64,000 nt of DNA from assembly GCF_039566955.1 (NCBI RefSeq), contig NZ_CP154796.1, forward strand, positions 2,108,001-2,172,000, given 5' to 3'. The position numbers were made by a program, and so were the translations under genes. A model generated the notes under the pieces. That model was given only the letters and a program-made list of their open reading frames with translations, was not told the origin of the DNA and did no database searches. Positions within the stretch are counted from its first letter, which is position 1. The number at the start of each line of letters is the position of its first letter. This document shows positions 34,330 to 44,493 of this stretch, in pieces. The DNA is from Micromonospora sp. DSM 45708. Lineage in GTDB: Bacteria; Actinomycetota; Actinomycetes; Mycobacteriales; Micromonosporaceae.

Positions 34330-37300
34330 CCGGCCCCCACCTGCCCTATCCCGAGGTGTGCCTGCCCGACCTGGTCGCCGGGCACGCCGCCCGGCGGCCC
34401 CACGCGCCGGCCGTGACGCAGGGCGACCGGACGCTGAGCTACGCCGACCTGGTCGGCCGCGCCGCCGCCCTCGGCGCGTCGCTGCGCGCGGACGGCATCG
34501 GCCCGGACGACCTCGTGGGCGTGTGCGTGGACCGCCGCCCGGACCTGGTGGTGGCGCTGCTGGGCGTGCAGGCGGCCGGCGCCGGCTACGTTCCGCTCGA
34601 CCCGGCGCTGCCGGCGCCGCGGCTGCGGGAGCTGGCCGCCGAGGCCCGCCTGCGCGTCGTCGTGGGCGCGCCGGCCGCCGCGCCCGACGTCTTCGCCGAC
34701 CGGACCGTGCGGGACGTGCCCACCGCGCCGGCGCCCTGGCAGCCGACGCCCGCCACGCTGGCCACCACCGCGTACGTGATGTTCACGTCGGGGTCGACCG
34801 GGCGGCCCAAGGGCGCGGTGATCGAGCACCGGGCGCTGACCGAGGCGGTCACCGGCATCGCGGAGTTCTCCGGCTTCGGGCCGGCGACCCGCTGCCTGGC
34901 CTTCGCCTCGATCGGGTTCGACGCGTCGGTGGCCGACCTGCTCGCCCCGCTCGCCGCCGGGGGCACTGTCGTGCTGGCCGGTGACGCCGAGCGGGCCGAC
35001 CCGACCCGGCTGTACCGCGTCTGCGCCGAGCAGGACGTCGACGTGGTGGTGCTGCCGCCGCCGGTCCTGCCGCTGCTGGACCCGGCCCGGCTGCCCGGCG
35101 TCCGGCTGGTGATGACCGGCGGGGAGGCGACCGGCCCGGAGCAGGTCGGCCGCTGGACCGCGGGCGGCCGGCGGTTCGTCAGCGTCTACGGCCCGACCGA
35201 GGCGACCGTGCTGGTGACCTGGTTCGAGGGCAGCGGCGTGTGGACCCGGCCCATCCCGATCGGCCGGCCGGCCGCCAACCACCGCATCCACCTCGTCGAC
35301 GACCGGTTCCGCGAGGTCGGTCCCGGCGAGATCGGCGAGGTGCTGGCCGGTGGACCCGGTCTCGGCCGGGGCTACCTGTTCGACGCCGCGCGCACCGCCG
35401 AGCGGTTCGTCCCGGACCCGTTCACCGACCGGCCCGGGCAGCGCCTCTACCGCACCGGCGACCTGGCCCGCTGGCTGCCGGACGGGAACCTGGAGTTCCT
35501 CGGCCGGGCCGACCGGCAGGTCAAGATCCGCGGGCAGCGCATCGAGCTGGGCGAGGTCGAGGCGGTGCTGCGCCGTCATCCCGACGTCGACCTGGCCAGC
35601 GTCCAGGCACGCGGCGGCCCCGGCGGGCCGCAACTCGTCGCGTACGTGGCGACCGGCGTGGACGTGGCCGAGCTGCGCGCCCACTGCGGGCGGTTGCTGC
35701 CGGCGGCGGCCGTACCGGCGCTGATCCACACCATGCCCGCGCTGCCGGTCACCATCAACGGCAAGATCGACGTCGACCGGCTGGCCACGCTCACCGCCAC
35801 CGCGCCGCAGCCGGCACCGCCCGGCGAGGCGCCGGCCACCGACACCGAACGCCTCGTCGCGCAGGCGTGGTCGACGCTGCTGGACGCCCCGGCCGTCGGC
35901 CGCGACGCCGACTTCTTCCACCACGGCGGACACTCGATCGCGGCGATGCGGCTCGTCGCCGACCTGCGGGAGCGGCTGGGCCGGGACGTCGCGATCGAGG
36001 ACGTGCTGCTCGGGCGGACGCTGCGCGGCATCGCCGCCCGCGTCGACGCCGCCGCCGGGACCGGCCCGGCCGCCGCCGTCCGGGGCCGGCCGCCGGCGCT
36101 GTCCCCGGCGCAACGCCGGCTGTGGTTCCTCGACCGCTACTTCCCGGCCGCCGCGTCGGCCTACAACGTCGCCTTCGCCGAACGGCTCACCGGCGGACTC
36201 GACGTCGCGGCCCTCGCCGCCGCGCTCACCGCCGTGGCGGACCGCCAGCAGATCCTGCGCTGGCGCATCCCCGACACCGACGGCGAGCCGTACGCCGTGG
36301 TCGACCCGCCCGCGCCGGTGCCGCTGCCGGTGCGCGACCTCCCCCCGGGCACGGACCTCGCCGCGCACCTCGCGGCCGGCGCGGCGACGCCGTTCGCGCT
36401 GGCCACCGACGCGCTGTGGCGGGCCGAGCTGATCCGGACCGGCGCCGACGAGCACGTGCTGGCCGTCTACGCCCACCACGCCGTGTTCGACGGCTGGTCC
36501 CAGTCGCTGTTTTACGCCGACCTCGCCACCGCCTACCGCGCCGCGCTCGGGCACGGGCCGCCGCTGCCGCCGCTGCCCGCCACCTACGGCGACTACGTCG
36601 CGTGGCGTGAGGAGCGCTCCCGGCGTCGCGCCGCGTCCGACCTGGACTGGTGGCTGGCGCACCTGAACGGCGCGCCCGTGGTGGTGGAGCTGCCCGGGGG
36701 ACGGCAGCGGCCGGCCGAGCAGACGTACCGCAGCGCGACCGTCGGCACCCGGCTGGACCGCGCCGCGACCACCGCCCTCACCGACCTCGCCGCCGCGCTC
36801 GGCGCGACCCCGGCCGCCGCCGTGCTGGCCGCGTTCACGCTGGTGCTGGCCCGCCGCACCGGCCTGCCCGACCTGCTCGTCGGCACCCCCACGGTGGACC
36901 GGCGCGTGGTCGACTTCGCGCCGATGGTCGGGTTCTTCATCGAGATCGCGCCGCTGCGGCTGCGCCCGCTCCCCGGGGCCGGCTTCGCCGCACACGTCCG
37001 CGCCGCCTGGGCGGAACTGCTCGACGCGCTCGCGCACCCGGAGGCGCCGGTGGAACGCGTCGTCGGCGGGCTCGGCCTGGGCGGCCTGCTGGACCGCAGC
37101 CCGCTGGTGCAGGTGCTGTTCAACATGTACACGTTCGACGAGCCGAAACTGGACCTGGCCGGCCTGACCGGCGAGCCGGTGCCGGTGGCCGCGCCCGGGT
37201 CCCCGTTCGACCTCACCCTCTACGGCGTGACCCGGGACGGGCAACTCCGGGTGGAGATCGTGTTCAACCCGGACGTCTACGGCGGCGACCTGATGGCGGC

Positions 37301-37829
37301 CGTGCTGGACGGGGTCGAGCGGGTGCTGCGCGCCGGGGCCGCCGACCCCGAGCGGCCGGTGTCCCGGCTGCCCGCCTGGGCGGAGATCCCCGCCGGGAGG
37401 CCGGGCGAGGTGCCCCGGGCCGCGCCGGTCACCCGCGCCGCGCGCCGGCCGGGGGCGACCGCCGCCCGCCCGGCCACCGCCACCGAGCGGCGGATCGCCT
37501 CGGTCTGGTGCGACGTGCTCGGCGTGCCCGAGGTGGCCGCGACGGACAGCTTCTTCGACGTCGGCGGCGGCTCGTTGGCCGTCGCCGTCGTGCAGCGGCA
37601 GCTCAACCGGCTGCTCGGCACCGAACTGCGGGTGGTGGACCTGTTCCACCACCCGACCGTCCGCGCGCTCGCCGCGCACCTGGACAGCGGCCACGCGTCC
37701 GCCGGGTCGCCCGGCGACACCGCCGAGGACGCGGCGGTGGAACGGGCCGCCCGCCGGGGCGCCGTCCGCCGCCAGCGGGTGCTGCGCCGGGCCGTCGACG
37801 GGCCGGCCGGGGCGGGTGATCCGGAGTGA
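34326..37829 (+). CDS. NRPS: A - PCP - C - PCP
   Basis: A 1167-residue protein; GTG 34326 overlaps the KS stop (GTGA). The A domain has MFTSGSTGRPKGAV (~152), FDASVADLL, VYGPTEATVL and TINGKIDVDRL (~475). PCP1 has HHGGHSIAAM (Ser537). The C domain starts PALSPAQRRLWFLDR (~589) with an intact active site YAHHAVFDGWSQ (~715). PCP2 has DVGGGSLAVAV (Ser1083), followed by an Arg-rich tail. Specificity read-out D-A-A-V-M-G-V-V-L-K has no match known to me. The unusual order lets the C domain join the aminoacyl group on PCP1 to one on PCP2, which must be loaded by another A domain, perhaps one of the two upstream A-PCP proteins. Confidence 0.88.
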   Translation: MTGPHLPYPEVCLPDLVAGHAARRPHAPAVTQGDRTLSYADLVGRAAALGASLRADGIGPDDLVGVCVDRRPDLVVALLGVQAAGAGYVPLDPALPAPRLRELAAEARLRVVVGAPAAAPDVFADRTVRDVPTAPAPWQPTPATLATTAYVMFTSGSTGRPKGAVIEHRALTEAVTGIAEFSGFGPATRCLAFASIGFDASVADLLAPLAAGGTVVLAGDAERADPTRLYRVCAEQDVDVVVLPPPVLPLLDPARLPGVRLVMTGGEATGPEQVGRWTAGGRRFVSVYGPTEATVLVTWFEGSGVWTRPIPIGRPAANHRIHLVDDRFREVGPGEIGEVLAGGPGLGRGYLFDAARTAERFVPDPFTDRPGQRLYRTGDLARWLPDGNLEFLGRADRQVKIRGQRIELGEVEAVLRRHPDVDLASVQARGGPGGPQLVAYVATGVDVAELRAHCGRLLPAAAVPALIHTMPALPVTINGKIDVDRLATLTATAPQPAPPGEAPATDTERLVAQAWSTLLDAPAVGRDADFFHHGGHSIAAMRLVADLRERLGRDVAIEDVLLGRTLRGIAARVDAAAGTGPAAAVRGRPPALSPAQRRLWFLDRYFPAAASAYNVAFAERLTGGLDVAALAAALTAVADRQQILRWRIPDTDGEPYAVVDPPAPVPLPVRDLPPGTDLAAHLAAGAATPFALATDALWRAELIRTGADEHVLAVYAHHAVFDGWSQSLFYADLATAYRAALGHGPPLPPLPATYGDYVAWREERSRRRAASDLDWWLAHLNGAPVVVELPGGRQRPAEQTYRSATVGTRLDRAATTALTDLAAALGATPAAAVLAAFTLVLARRTGLPDLLVGTPTVDRRVVDFAPMVGFFIEIAPLRLRPLPGAGFAAHVRAAWAELLDALAHPEAPVERVVGGLGLGGLLDRSPLVQVLFNMYTFDEPKLDLAGLTGEPVPVAAPGSPFDLTLYGVTRDGQLRVEIVFNPDVYGGDLMAAVLDGVERVLRAGAADPERPVSRLPAWAEIPAGRPGEVPRAAPVTRAARRPGATAARPATATERRIASVWCDVLGVPEVAATDSFFDVGGGSLAVAVVQRQLNRLLGTELRVVDLFHHPTVRALAAHLDSGHASAGSPGDTAEDAAVERAARRGAVRRQRVLRRAVDGPAGAGDPE

Positions 37830-40129
37830 CGCACCTGGTCCCCCTCGGCGACACCGGCTGGTCGGTCTGGCGGGACGTGCTGCTGCGCAGCGCCGGGTTC
37901 CCCGCCGACGGCCTGGACCGCTTCGCCGCACCGGACTGCGCCGACGCCGCCGACCGGCACCTGGCCGGCGACCTGGACGCGTCGGCGTTCACGGCCGCGT
38001 ACGCCGACACCACCCGGGCGGCGTCGGCGGCGGTGTGCGGCATCGCCGCCGACCCGCTGTTCCGTGAGGCCGTCACCTGGCAGAACCCGGACGTGCTGGT
38101 GGCGCTGGACGGGCTGGTCCGCGACGGCCCGGACGGGCCGCGCAACGTCCGCCGCCGGGGCCGGGAGAACGTCGTCGCCGGCTACTGGCAGCGCTACGTC
38201 GCCAAGTGCGAGACCATCGGCTTCTTCGGGCCGGTGTGCTGGGGCGCGGTGGCGCCGGGCCCGGCCACCGTCACCGCCCGGCCCGGCCCCGGCCTGCTCC
38301 GCCGACGCGTCGTCCACCTGGAGCACTGGGCGCTGTCCGCCTACGCCGACCGGCTGGCGGCGGACCCGCTGCTGCGGTCGTGGCTGGCCCCGAGACTGGC
38401 GCCGCACGCCCACCTGGACGGGCGGATCGTGCACCGGCCCGCCCAGCGGCCCATCCCGGTGTCGCTGACCGAGTCGATCGCGCTGGCCCGCTGCGACGGA
38501 CGCCACCCCGCCCGGGAGATCGTCGACGGCCTGGTCCGCGACGAACAGGCCGGCGTGCGCCGGGCCGAGGAGGGGTTCCTGCTCCTCACCCACCTGACCG
38601 AGCGGGGGCTGCTGCGCTGGGACTTCGACCTGCCGCCGGGCTTCGCCGCGGAGGCGGAGCTGCGCGAGCGGATCGACGCCGTCGGGGACCCGGCGGCCCG
38701 GGAGCCGGCCCGGGCCGGACTGGACCGGCTCGCCGCCGCCCGCGACCGCGTCGCCGACGCCGGCGGTGACCCCGCCGCGCTGGCCGCCGCGCTGGCCGCC
38801 CTGGACACCGAGTTCACCGGGCTGACCGGCCGGCCGCCGCGCCGCCGGGCCGGGCAGAACTACGCCGGGCGGGCGCTGTGCCACGAGGAGACCGTCCGCG
38901 ACGTCGAGTTCACCGTGGGCAGTGACCTGCTCGACGCGCTCGCCCCGGCGCTGGACCTGCCGTTGCGGGCCGCGCGCTGGCTCACCGCCGAGCTGGCCAC
39001 GGCGTACGGCGACGCGCTGCGTGACCTCCACGACGACCTGAGCGGCGACGGGCCGGTCCGGCTCGGGGACCTGTGGTTCGTCGCCCAGGGGCCGCTGTTC
39101 GGCCCCGGCGACCGGCCCGCCGACCGGGTCGCGCGCGAGTTCGCCGCCCGCTGGGAACGGGTGCTCCGCCTCGCCGACCTGCCCGCCGGCACCGCGCGGT
39201 TGGCCTTCGACGCGGCCGAGCTGGCGCCCCGGGTCGCGGCCGAGTTCCCGGCGACCCGCCCCGGCTGGAGCGCGGGCCGGATCCACAGCCCGGACCTCCA
39301 GCTCGTAACGGAGTCGCCCGACGCCGAGTTCGTCGCGGTGCTCGGCGAGCTGCACGCGGCGTACACGACGTTCAACGCCGAACTGTTCACCCACTGCCAT
39401 CCCGACCTGGCGCGGCTGCGCCGGGCGTACGCGGCGGACCTGGGCCCGGCGCGGCTGCGCCCGGTCTACCCGGTCGACTTCCCCCGGGTCGGCGGCCGGT
39501 TGTCGGCGTCCCTGTTCGGGCCGGACGACCACCGGCTCGCGTTCGCCGACGCCCCCGGCGCGGGCCGGGACCGGCTGGTGCCGGCCAACGCCGCCGTGGT
39601 CTGCGAGGTGGACGGCGTGCTGGTGGCGACCGGCCCCGACGGCACCCGCTGGCCGCTGGTCGAGGTGTTCTCCGACCTGATCGCGGTGCACGCCGGCGAC
39701 GCGTTCAAAATCATGACCGAACGCCTGCACAGTCCCCGGGTCACCGTGGACCGGCTGGTGCTGGCCCGGGAGACGTGGCGCACCACGGTCGGGGCGAGCG
39801 GCCTGACCGACGTCGTCGACCCGGCCTGGCGCTACCTGGCGGTCCGCCGCTGGCGGGCCGCGCTGGGCCTGCCGGAGCGGGTCTTCGTCCGGGCGGCGAC
39901 CGAGCTGAAACCCGAGTACGTCGACCTGACCAGCCCGCTCTACGCCAACCGGCTCTGCCTGACGCTGCGCGCGGCCCGGCGGGCGGGCGGCGCGGACGTG
40001 CCGGTCACGGTGACCGAGCTGCTGCCCACGCCGGCGCAGGCGTGGCTGCCCGACGGCCGGGGCCGCCCCTACGTCAGCGAGTTGCGTCTGCACATCCGCG
40101 ACGCCGCCGAGCCGGAGGTCATGCCGTGA
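37826..40129 (+). CDS. LanB-like glutamylation-domain protein (small LanB / PEARL-like) in NRPS operon
   Basis: A 767-residue protein with the lantibiotic dehydratase N-terminal pattern: GWSVWRDVLLRSAGFPADGL at the start, AVTWQNPDVLVALDG, YWQRYVAKCETIGFFGPVCWG, HSPRVTVDRLVLARETWR and VRAATELKPEYVDLTSPLY near the end. It stops where full LanB proteins (~1000 aa) add an elimination domain, so it matches the size of split LanBs and of PEARLs. Family knowledge: LanBs transfer Glu from Glu-tRNA to Ser/Thr; PEARLs add amino acids from aminoacyl-tRNA to a peptide end. Both neighbours are NRPS/PKS genes joined by GTGA overlaps, and no precursor peptide was seen. A tRNA-dependent step on a carrier-bound intermediate is my inference. 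Confidence 0.82.
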   Translation: MTHLVPLGDTGWSVWRDVLLRSAGFPADGLDRFAAPDCADAADRHLAGDLDASAFTAAYADTTRAASAAVCGIAADPLFREAVTWQNPDVLVALDGLVRDGPDGPRNVRRRGRENVVAGYWQRYVAKCETIGFFGPVCWGAVAPGPATVTARPGPGLLRRRVVHLEHWALSAYADRLAADPLLRSWLAPRLAPHAHLDGRIVHRPAQRPIPVSLTESIALARCDGRHPAREIVDGLVRDEQAGVRRAEEGFLLLTHLTERGLLRWDFDLPPGFAAEAELRERIDAVGDPAAREPARAGLDRLAAARDRVADAGGDPAALAAALAALDTEFTGLTGRPPRRRAGQNYAGRALCHEETVRDVEFTVGSDLLDALAPALDLPLRAARWLTAELATAYGDALRDLHDDLSGDGPVRLGDLWFVAQGPLFGPGDRPADRVAREFAARWERVLRLADLPAGTARLAFDAAELAPRVAAEFPATRPGWSAGRIHSPDLQLVTESPDAEFVAVLGELHAAYTTFNAELFTHCHPDLARLRRAYAADLGPARLRPVYPVDFPRVGGRLSASLFGPDDHRLAFADAPGAGRDRLVPANAAVVCEVDGVLVATGPDGTRWPLVEVFSDLIAVHAGDAFKIMTERLHSPRVTVDRLVLARETWRTTVGASGLTDVVDPAWRYLAVRRWRAALGLPERVFVRAATELKPEYVDLTSPLYANRLCLTLRAARRAGGADVPVTVTELLPTPAQAWLPDGRGRPYVSELRLHIRDAAEPEVMP

Positions 40130-43100
40130 CGAACGAGACAGTGGAGCCGATCGCGATCGTCGGGCTCAGCCTGCGCGTGCCGGGCGCGTCGTCGGCGGAG
40201 CGGTTCTGGCGCAACCTGGTCGACGGCGCCGAGTCGTTCACCCGGTTCAGCCGCGCCGAGCTGCTGGCCCGGGGCGTCGCCGCCGACGAACTCGACGATC
40301 CGGCGTACGTGCCGGTGGCCGCCGTGCTCGACCAGGTCGACCAGTTCGACGCCGGCCTGTTCGGGATGAGCCCGCGCGACGCGGAACTGGCCGACCCGCA
40401 GCAGCGGCTGTTCCTGGAGCACGCGCACGCCGCGCTCACCGACGCCGGCTGCGACCCGGCCCGCTACGACGGCGAGATCGGCGTCTACGCGGGCGGCAAC
40501 GCCGACCTCTACCAGTGGCTCAACGTCCGGCGGAACCCGCGCGCGCTGGCCGACGCCGGTGAGCTGCGGGTGTCGTTGGGCAACAAGCCGGACTACCTGG
40601 CCAGCACCGTGTCGTTCCGGCTCGGCCTGCGCGGCCCGGCGATGACCGTGCAGACCGCCTGCTCGTCGTCGCTGGTCGCGGTGCACCTGGCCAGTGAGGC
40701 GCTGCGCAACGGCGAGTGCGACACGGCGCTCGCGGGCGGCGTGTGCGTGGAGCTGCCGCACGCCGTCGGGTACGTCGCGGACGAGGGCTACACCTCCGCC
40801 GACGGGCACTGCCGCCCGTTTGACGCCCGCGCCGACGGCACCGTCTACGGCAGCGGCGTCGGCGTGGTCGTGCTCAAGCGGCTCTCCGACGCGCGTGCCG
40901 ACGGGGACGACATCCGGGCGCTGATCATCGGCAACGCGGTCAACAACGACGGCGCGACCAAGGCCGGCTTCACCGCGCCCAGCGTCACCGGCCAGGTGGA
41001 GGTCGTCGTGCAGGCCCTCGCGGTGGCCGGCGTGGCCTCGCGCTCGGTCAGCTACGTGGAGGCGCACGGCACCGGCACGGTCCTGGGCGACTCGATCGAG
41101 ATCGCGGCGCTGACCGCGGCGTACGGGCGGCGCACCGCCGAGCGGGGCTGGTGCGGGGTCGGCTCGACGAAGGCCAACATCGGTCACCTCAGCGCCGCCG
41201 GCGGCGTGGTCGGCCTGATCAAGACCGTGCTGTCGATGCGGCACCGGCTGATCCCGCCCAGCATCAACCACGACCGGCCCCACCCGGAGATCGACTTCGC
41301 GGCGAGCCCGTTCTACGTGGTGTCGACGCTGACCAAGTGGGAGCCGGAGGAGCAGCGCCCGCTGCGGGCCGGCGTCAGCTCGCTCGGCCTCGGCGGCACC
41401 AACGCGCACCTGGTGCTCCAGGAGGCTCCGCCCGGTGTCCGCACCGAACCGGACGACGGCGGCGGCGAGCTGCTCCAGGTGTCCGCCGCGACCCCGGCCG
41501 CGCTGGCGGCGGCGTGCGCCGGGCTGGCCGCCCACCTCACCGACCAGCCGGAGCTGGCGCTGCGCGACGTGGCGTACACGCTGCGGGAGGGACGGCCGGC
41601 GTACCGGCACCGGGCCGCGGTGGTCGCGGTGGACCGGGTCCGGGCGGCGGCTGCCCTGGCCGACCCGCGCCGTCGGGCCGACGGGGACGCGGCGGACCCG
41701 CCCCGGGTGGGTCTGCTCTTCTCCGGCCAGGGCTCGCCGTACCCGGGAATGGGCGCGGGCCTCGCCGCGACCGAGCCGGTCTTCGCCGCCGCCGTGGGGG
41801 AGTGCGCCCGGGTGCTCGGGCGCGACCCGCACGAGCTGATCGTCGGCGCCGGACCCGGCGCCGACGAGCGGCTGGCCGAGCCCGAGGTGCTGCAACCCGC
41901 CCTGTTCACCGTCGGGTACGCGCTGGCGACGCTGTGGCGGCACTGGGGCGTCACGCCCGCCGCGATGATCGGCCACTCCGTCGGCGAGCTGGTGGCGGCG
42001 ACCGTCGCCGGAGTCTTCGACCTGCCCGACGCGGTGCGACTCGCCGCCGCCCGGGGCCGGCTGGTCCGGGCCGCGCCGGAGGGCCGGATGCTCGCCGTGC
42101 AGCGTGGCGCCGACGAGATCACGCCGCTGCTGCCGGCCGGGGTCGCGGTGGCGATCAGCAACGGGCCGCAGACCTGCGTGCTGGCCGGCGCGCCGGAGCC
42201 GGTGACCGCGTTCGCCGACACGCTGCGCGGGCGCGGCATCGGCTGCACGCCGCTGCGCACGCCGTACGCGATGCACGTGCCGCTGCTGGAGCCGGTGCGC
42301 GACGAGTTCGCGGCGCTGGTGGCGGCGGTGCCGCGCCGGGCCCCGACGGAGCCGGTGTGGTCGGCGGCGACCGCCGCGCCGTTCACCGACGCGCAGCTCA
42401 CCGACCCGGCGTACTGGGCGGAGCAACTGTGCCGGCCGGTGCGCTTCGGGGCCACGGTGGCGGCGCTCGCGGCGACCGGCCAGGCCGACGGGTGGCTGCT
42501 GCTGGAGTGCGGCCCGGGCCGCCAGCTCGCCGGGCTGGCCCGGCTCAGTCTGCCGCCGGGGGCCCGGGCGCCGCTGCGCACGCTGCCCGCCCCGGGGGAG
42601 CGGCTGACCGACCGGCAGACCGCCCACGAGGCGGCCGGCCGGTTGTGGACCGCCGGCGTGCCGGTCCACCTGCCGACGCCCGGCCGGCCGCGCCGGGTGT
42701 CCCTGCCCGGCTACCCGTACCAGCGGACCCGGCACTGGATCGACCCGGCGCCGCCGGCCGTGGCGGCGCCCGCCGCGCCGCCCGTCGACCGCCGCCACGA
42801 CGACGGCGTCGTCGAGGTCCCGGTCTGGCGGGAGCTGCCCGCCCCGGCGCCCGCCGAGGTGCCGGCCGCGCTGCTGCTGTTCGCCGCCGGCCCGCGGGGC
42901 ACCGCACTGGCGGAGCGGCTGCGGGAGCGCGGCGTCGACGTCACCGTGGTCCGCCCCGGGCCCGCCTTCGCGGTCCACCCGGACGGCTACCAGGTGCGGC
43001 CGACAAGCGTCGCCGACCACCGGCGGCTGCTCGACGAGTGCGCCGACGACGACCGCGCCGGCCGGGTCGTGCACGCCTGGCCGCTCGACGGTGAGCCGGC

Positions 43101-44493
43101 CGGCTCCGACGTGGCGGCCGTGTCGGCGGCCCAGGAGCACGGATACCTCGCGCTGCTGACGCTGCTGGAGGCGCTGCCGGACACCGACGTGGAGCTGGAC
43201 GTGGTGACCGCCGGGGTGGCCGACGTGACCGGTGCCGACCTGCTGCGCCCGGAGCACGCCACGGTCGCCGGGGTGGTGCGCTCGGTGCCGTTGGAACGCC
43301 CGCGGCTGCGTGGTCACTGGATCGACGCCGACCCGGGCGAACCCGCCGTGGACACGCTGGCCGACGAGCTGCTCGGCGTCGACCGGGCCGAGGCGGTCGC
43401 GCTGCGGCTCGGTGGGCGTCGCTGGATGCGCGAGTTCGCGGCGGTCCCGGCCGGCGCGCGGGCCGGTTCCGCGCCGGCCGTCCGGGACGGCGGGCGGTAT
43501 CTGATCACGGGCGGCCCGGGGCAGGTCGGCGGCGCGTTCGCCGCCGAGCTGGCCCGGCATGGCGCGCGGCTGGTGCTGGTGAGCCGCGCCACCGCGCCGC
43601 CGGCCGCCCGGATCGAGGCGCTGGAGCGGGCGGGCGCCCGGGTGCGGCACCTCACCGCCGACGTGGCCGACCCGGACGCGATGCGGGCGGTCCGCGCCGA
43701 GGTGCTGCGCGACCTCGGCGGTCTCGACGGCATCATCCACGCCGCGCGGCGGCCGGACACCGGCCCGGTCGCCGGGTCACGGCTGGCGGAGGCCACCGCG
43801 GAGCTGCGGCCGAAGCTCACCGGCACGCTGGTGCTGCGCGAGGTCTTCGGTGACCTGCCGCTGGACTTCGTGGCGCTCAGCGCGTCGGTGACCGCGCTCG
43901 CCGGTGGCCTGGGCCGGGTCGACGACACGGCGGCCAACGCGTTCCTCGACGCGTACGCCCGCGCCCCGCACGGCTGGCCGACCCGCGTGGTGGCGCTGGC
44001 CTGGGGCGCGTGGCAGGAGGACGGCGTGCCCGACCACGACGGGTTGCCCGCCGCGGCGGCCACGGCGGCGGCGCGGCGGGTCCTCGACGCGGGCCGCGCC
44101 GGCTCGGTCGCGATCGGCGCGTACACCGTCGCCGCGGTCGCCGGCCACGAGCGGCGGCTCGCCTCGGTCACCGCCGCGACCACCGCCACCGCGACCGCCG
44201 TCGACGGCGACCTGACCGCCACCGTCGCCGGGATCTTCCGCGACGTCCTGGGCGTCGCCGAGGTCGGCCCGTACGACGATTTCTTCCGGCTCGGCGGCAC
44301 CTCGTTGGTGGCGGCGCACCTGGTGCTGCGCATCCGCCAGGCCGTCGGCGCCCGGCTGTCCATGCGGGTGCTGTTCGACGCGCCGACCGTCGCCGCGATG
44401 GCCGCCCGGATCGAGGCGCTGCGCGCCACCGGGCCGGCCACGGCGGCGGAGGCGCCGATCCCGCGCCTGCGCCGGCCGGGGCGGCCGGCGTGA
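40126..44493 (+). CDS. PKS module: KS - AT - KR (Tyr missing) - ACP
   Basis: A 1455-residue type I module; GTG 40126 overlaps the LanB stop. The KS is intact: QTACSSSLVAV (Cys179), VEAHGTGTVLGD and ANIGHLSAAGG (His354). The AT has MIGHSVGELVAATV (~617) and a YAMH motif (~714) in place of HAFH (malonyl) or YASH (methylmalonyl), so the extender is uncertain. The KR has a cofactor loop ITGGPGQVGGAF (~1125), Ser in LSASVTALAGG, and RVDDTAANAFLDAYA where RVDYxAANAFLDA is usual. The catalytic Tyr is Asp, so ketoreduction is probably lost. The ACP has LGGTSLVAAHL (Ser1393). No DH or ER is present. One two-carbon extension leaving a beta-keto group is the likely result. Confidence 0.9.
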   Translation: MTNETVEPIAIVGLSLRVPGASSAERFWRNLVDGAESFTRFSRAELLARGVAADELDDPAYVPVAAVLDQVDQFDAGLFGMSPRDAELADPQQRLFLEHAHAALTDAGCDPARYDGEIGVYAGGNADLYQWLNVRRNPRALADAGELRVSLGNKPDYLASTVSFRLGLRGPAMTVQTACSSSLVAVHLASEALRNGECDTALAGGVCVELPHAVGYVADEGYTSADGHCRPFDARADGTVYGSGVGVVVLKRLSDARADGDDIRALIIGNAVNNDGATKAGFTAPSVTGQVEVVVQALAVAGVASRSVSYVEAHGTGTVLGDSIEIAALTAAYGRRTAERGWCGVGSTKANIGHLSAAGGVVGLIKTVLSMRHRLIPPSINHDRPHPEIDFAASPFYVVSTLTKWEPEEQRPLRAGVSSLGLGGTNAHLVLQEAPPGVRTEPDDGGGELLQVSAATPAALAAACAGLAAHLTDQPELALRDVAYTLREGRPAYRHRAAVVAVDRVRAAAALADPRRRADGDAADPPRVGLLFSGQGSPYPGMGAGLAATEPVFAAAVGECARVLGRDPHELIVGAGPGADERLAEPEVLQPALFTVGYALATLWRHWGVTPAAMIGHSVGELVAATVAGVFDLPDAVRLAAARGRLVRAAPEGRMLAVQRGADEITPLLPAGVAVAISNGPQTCVLAGAPEPVTAFADTLRGRGIGCTPLRTPYAMHVPLLEPVRDEFAALVAAVPRRAPTEPVWSAATAAPFTDAQLTDPAYWAEQLCRPVRFGATVAALAATGQADGWLLLECGPGRQLAGLARLSLPPGARAPLRTLPAPGERLTDRQTAHEAAGRLWTAGVPVHLPTPGRPRRVSLPGYPYQRTRHWIDPAPPAVAAPAAPPVDRRHDDGVVEVPVWRELPAPAPAEVPAALLLFAAGPRGTALAERLRERGVDVTVVRPGPAFAVHPDGYQVRPTSVADHRRLLDECADDDRAGRVVHAWPLDGEPAGSDVAAVSAAQEHGYLALLTLLEALPDTDVELDVVTAGVADVTGADLLRPEHATVAGVVRSVPLERPRLRGHWIDADPGEPAVDTLADELLGVDRAEAVALRLGGRRWMREFAAVPAGARAGSAPAVRDGGRYLITGGPGQVGGAFAAELARHGARLVLVSRATAPPAARIEALERAGARVRHLTADVADPDAMRAVRAEVLRDLGGLDGIIHAARRPDTGPVAGSRLAEATAELRPKLTGTLVLREVFGDLPLDFVALSASVTALAGGLGRVDDTAANAFLDAYARAPHGWPTRVVALAWGAWQEDGVPDHDGLPAAAATAAARRVLDAGRAGSVAIGAYTVAAVAGHERRLASVTAATTATATAVDGDLTATVAGIFRDVLGVAEVGPYDDFFRLGGTSLVAAHLVLRIRQAVGARLSMRVLFDAPTVAAMAARIEALRATGPATAAEAPIPRLRRPGRPA

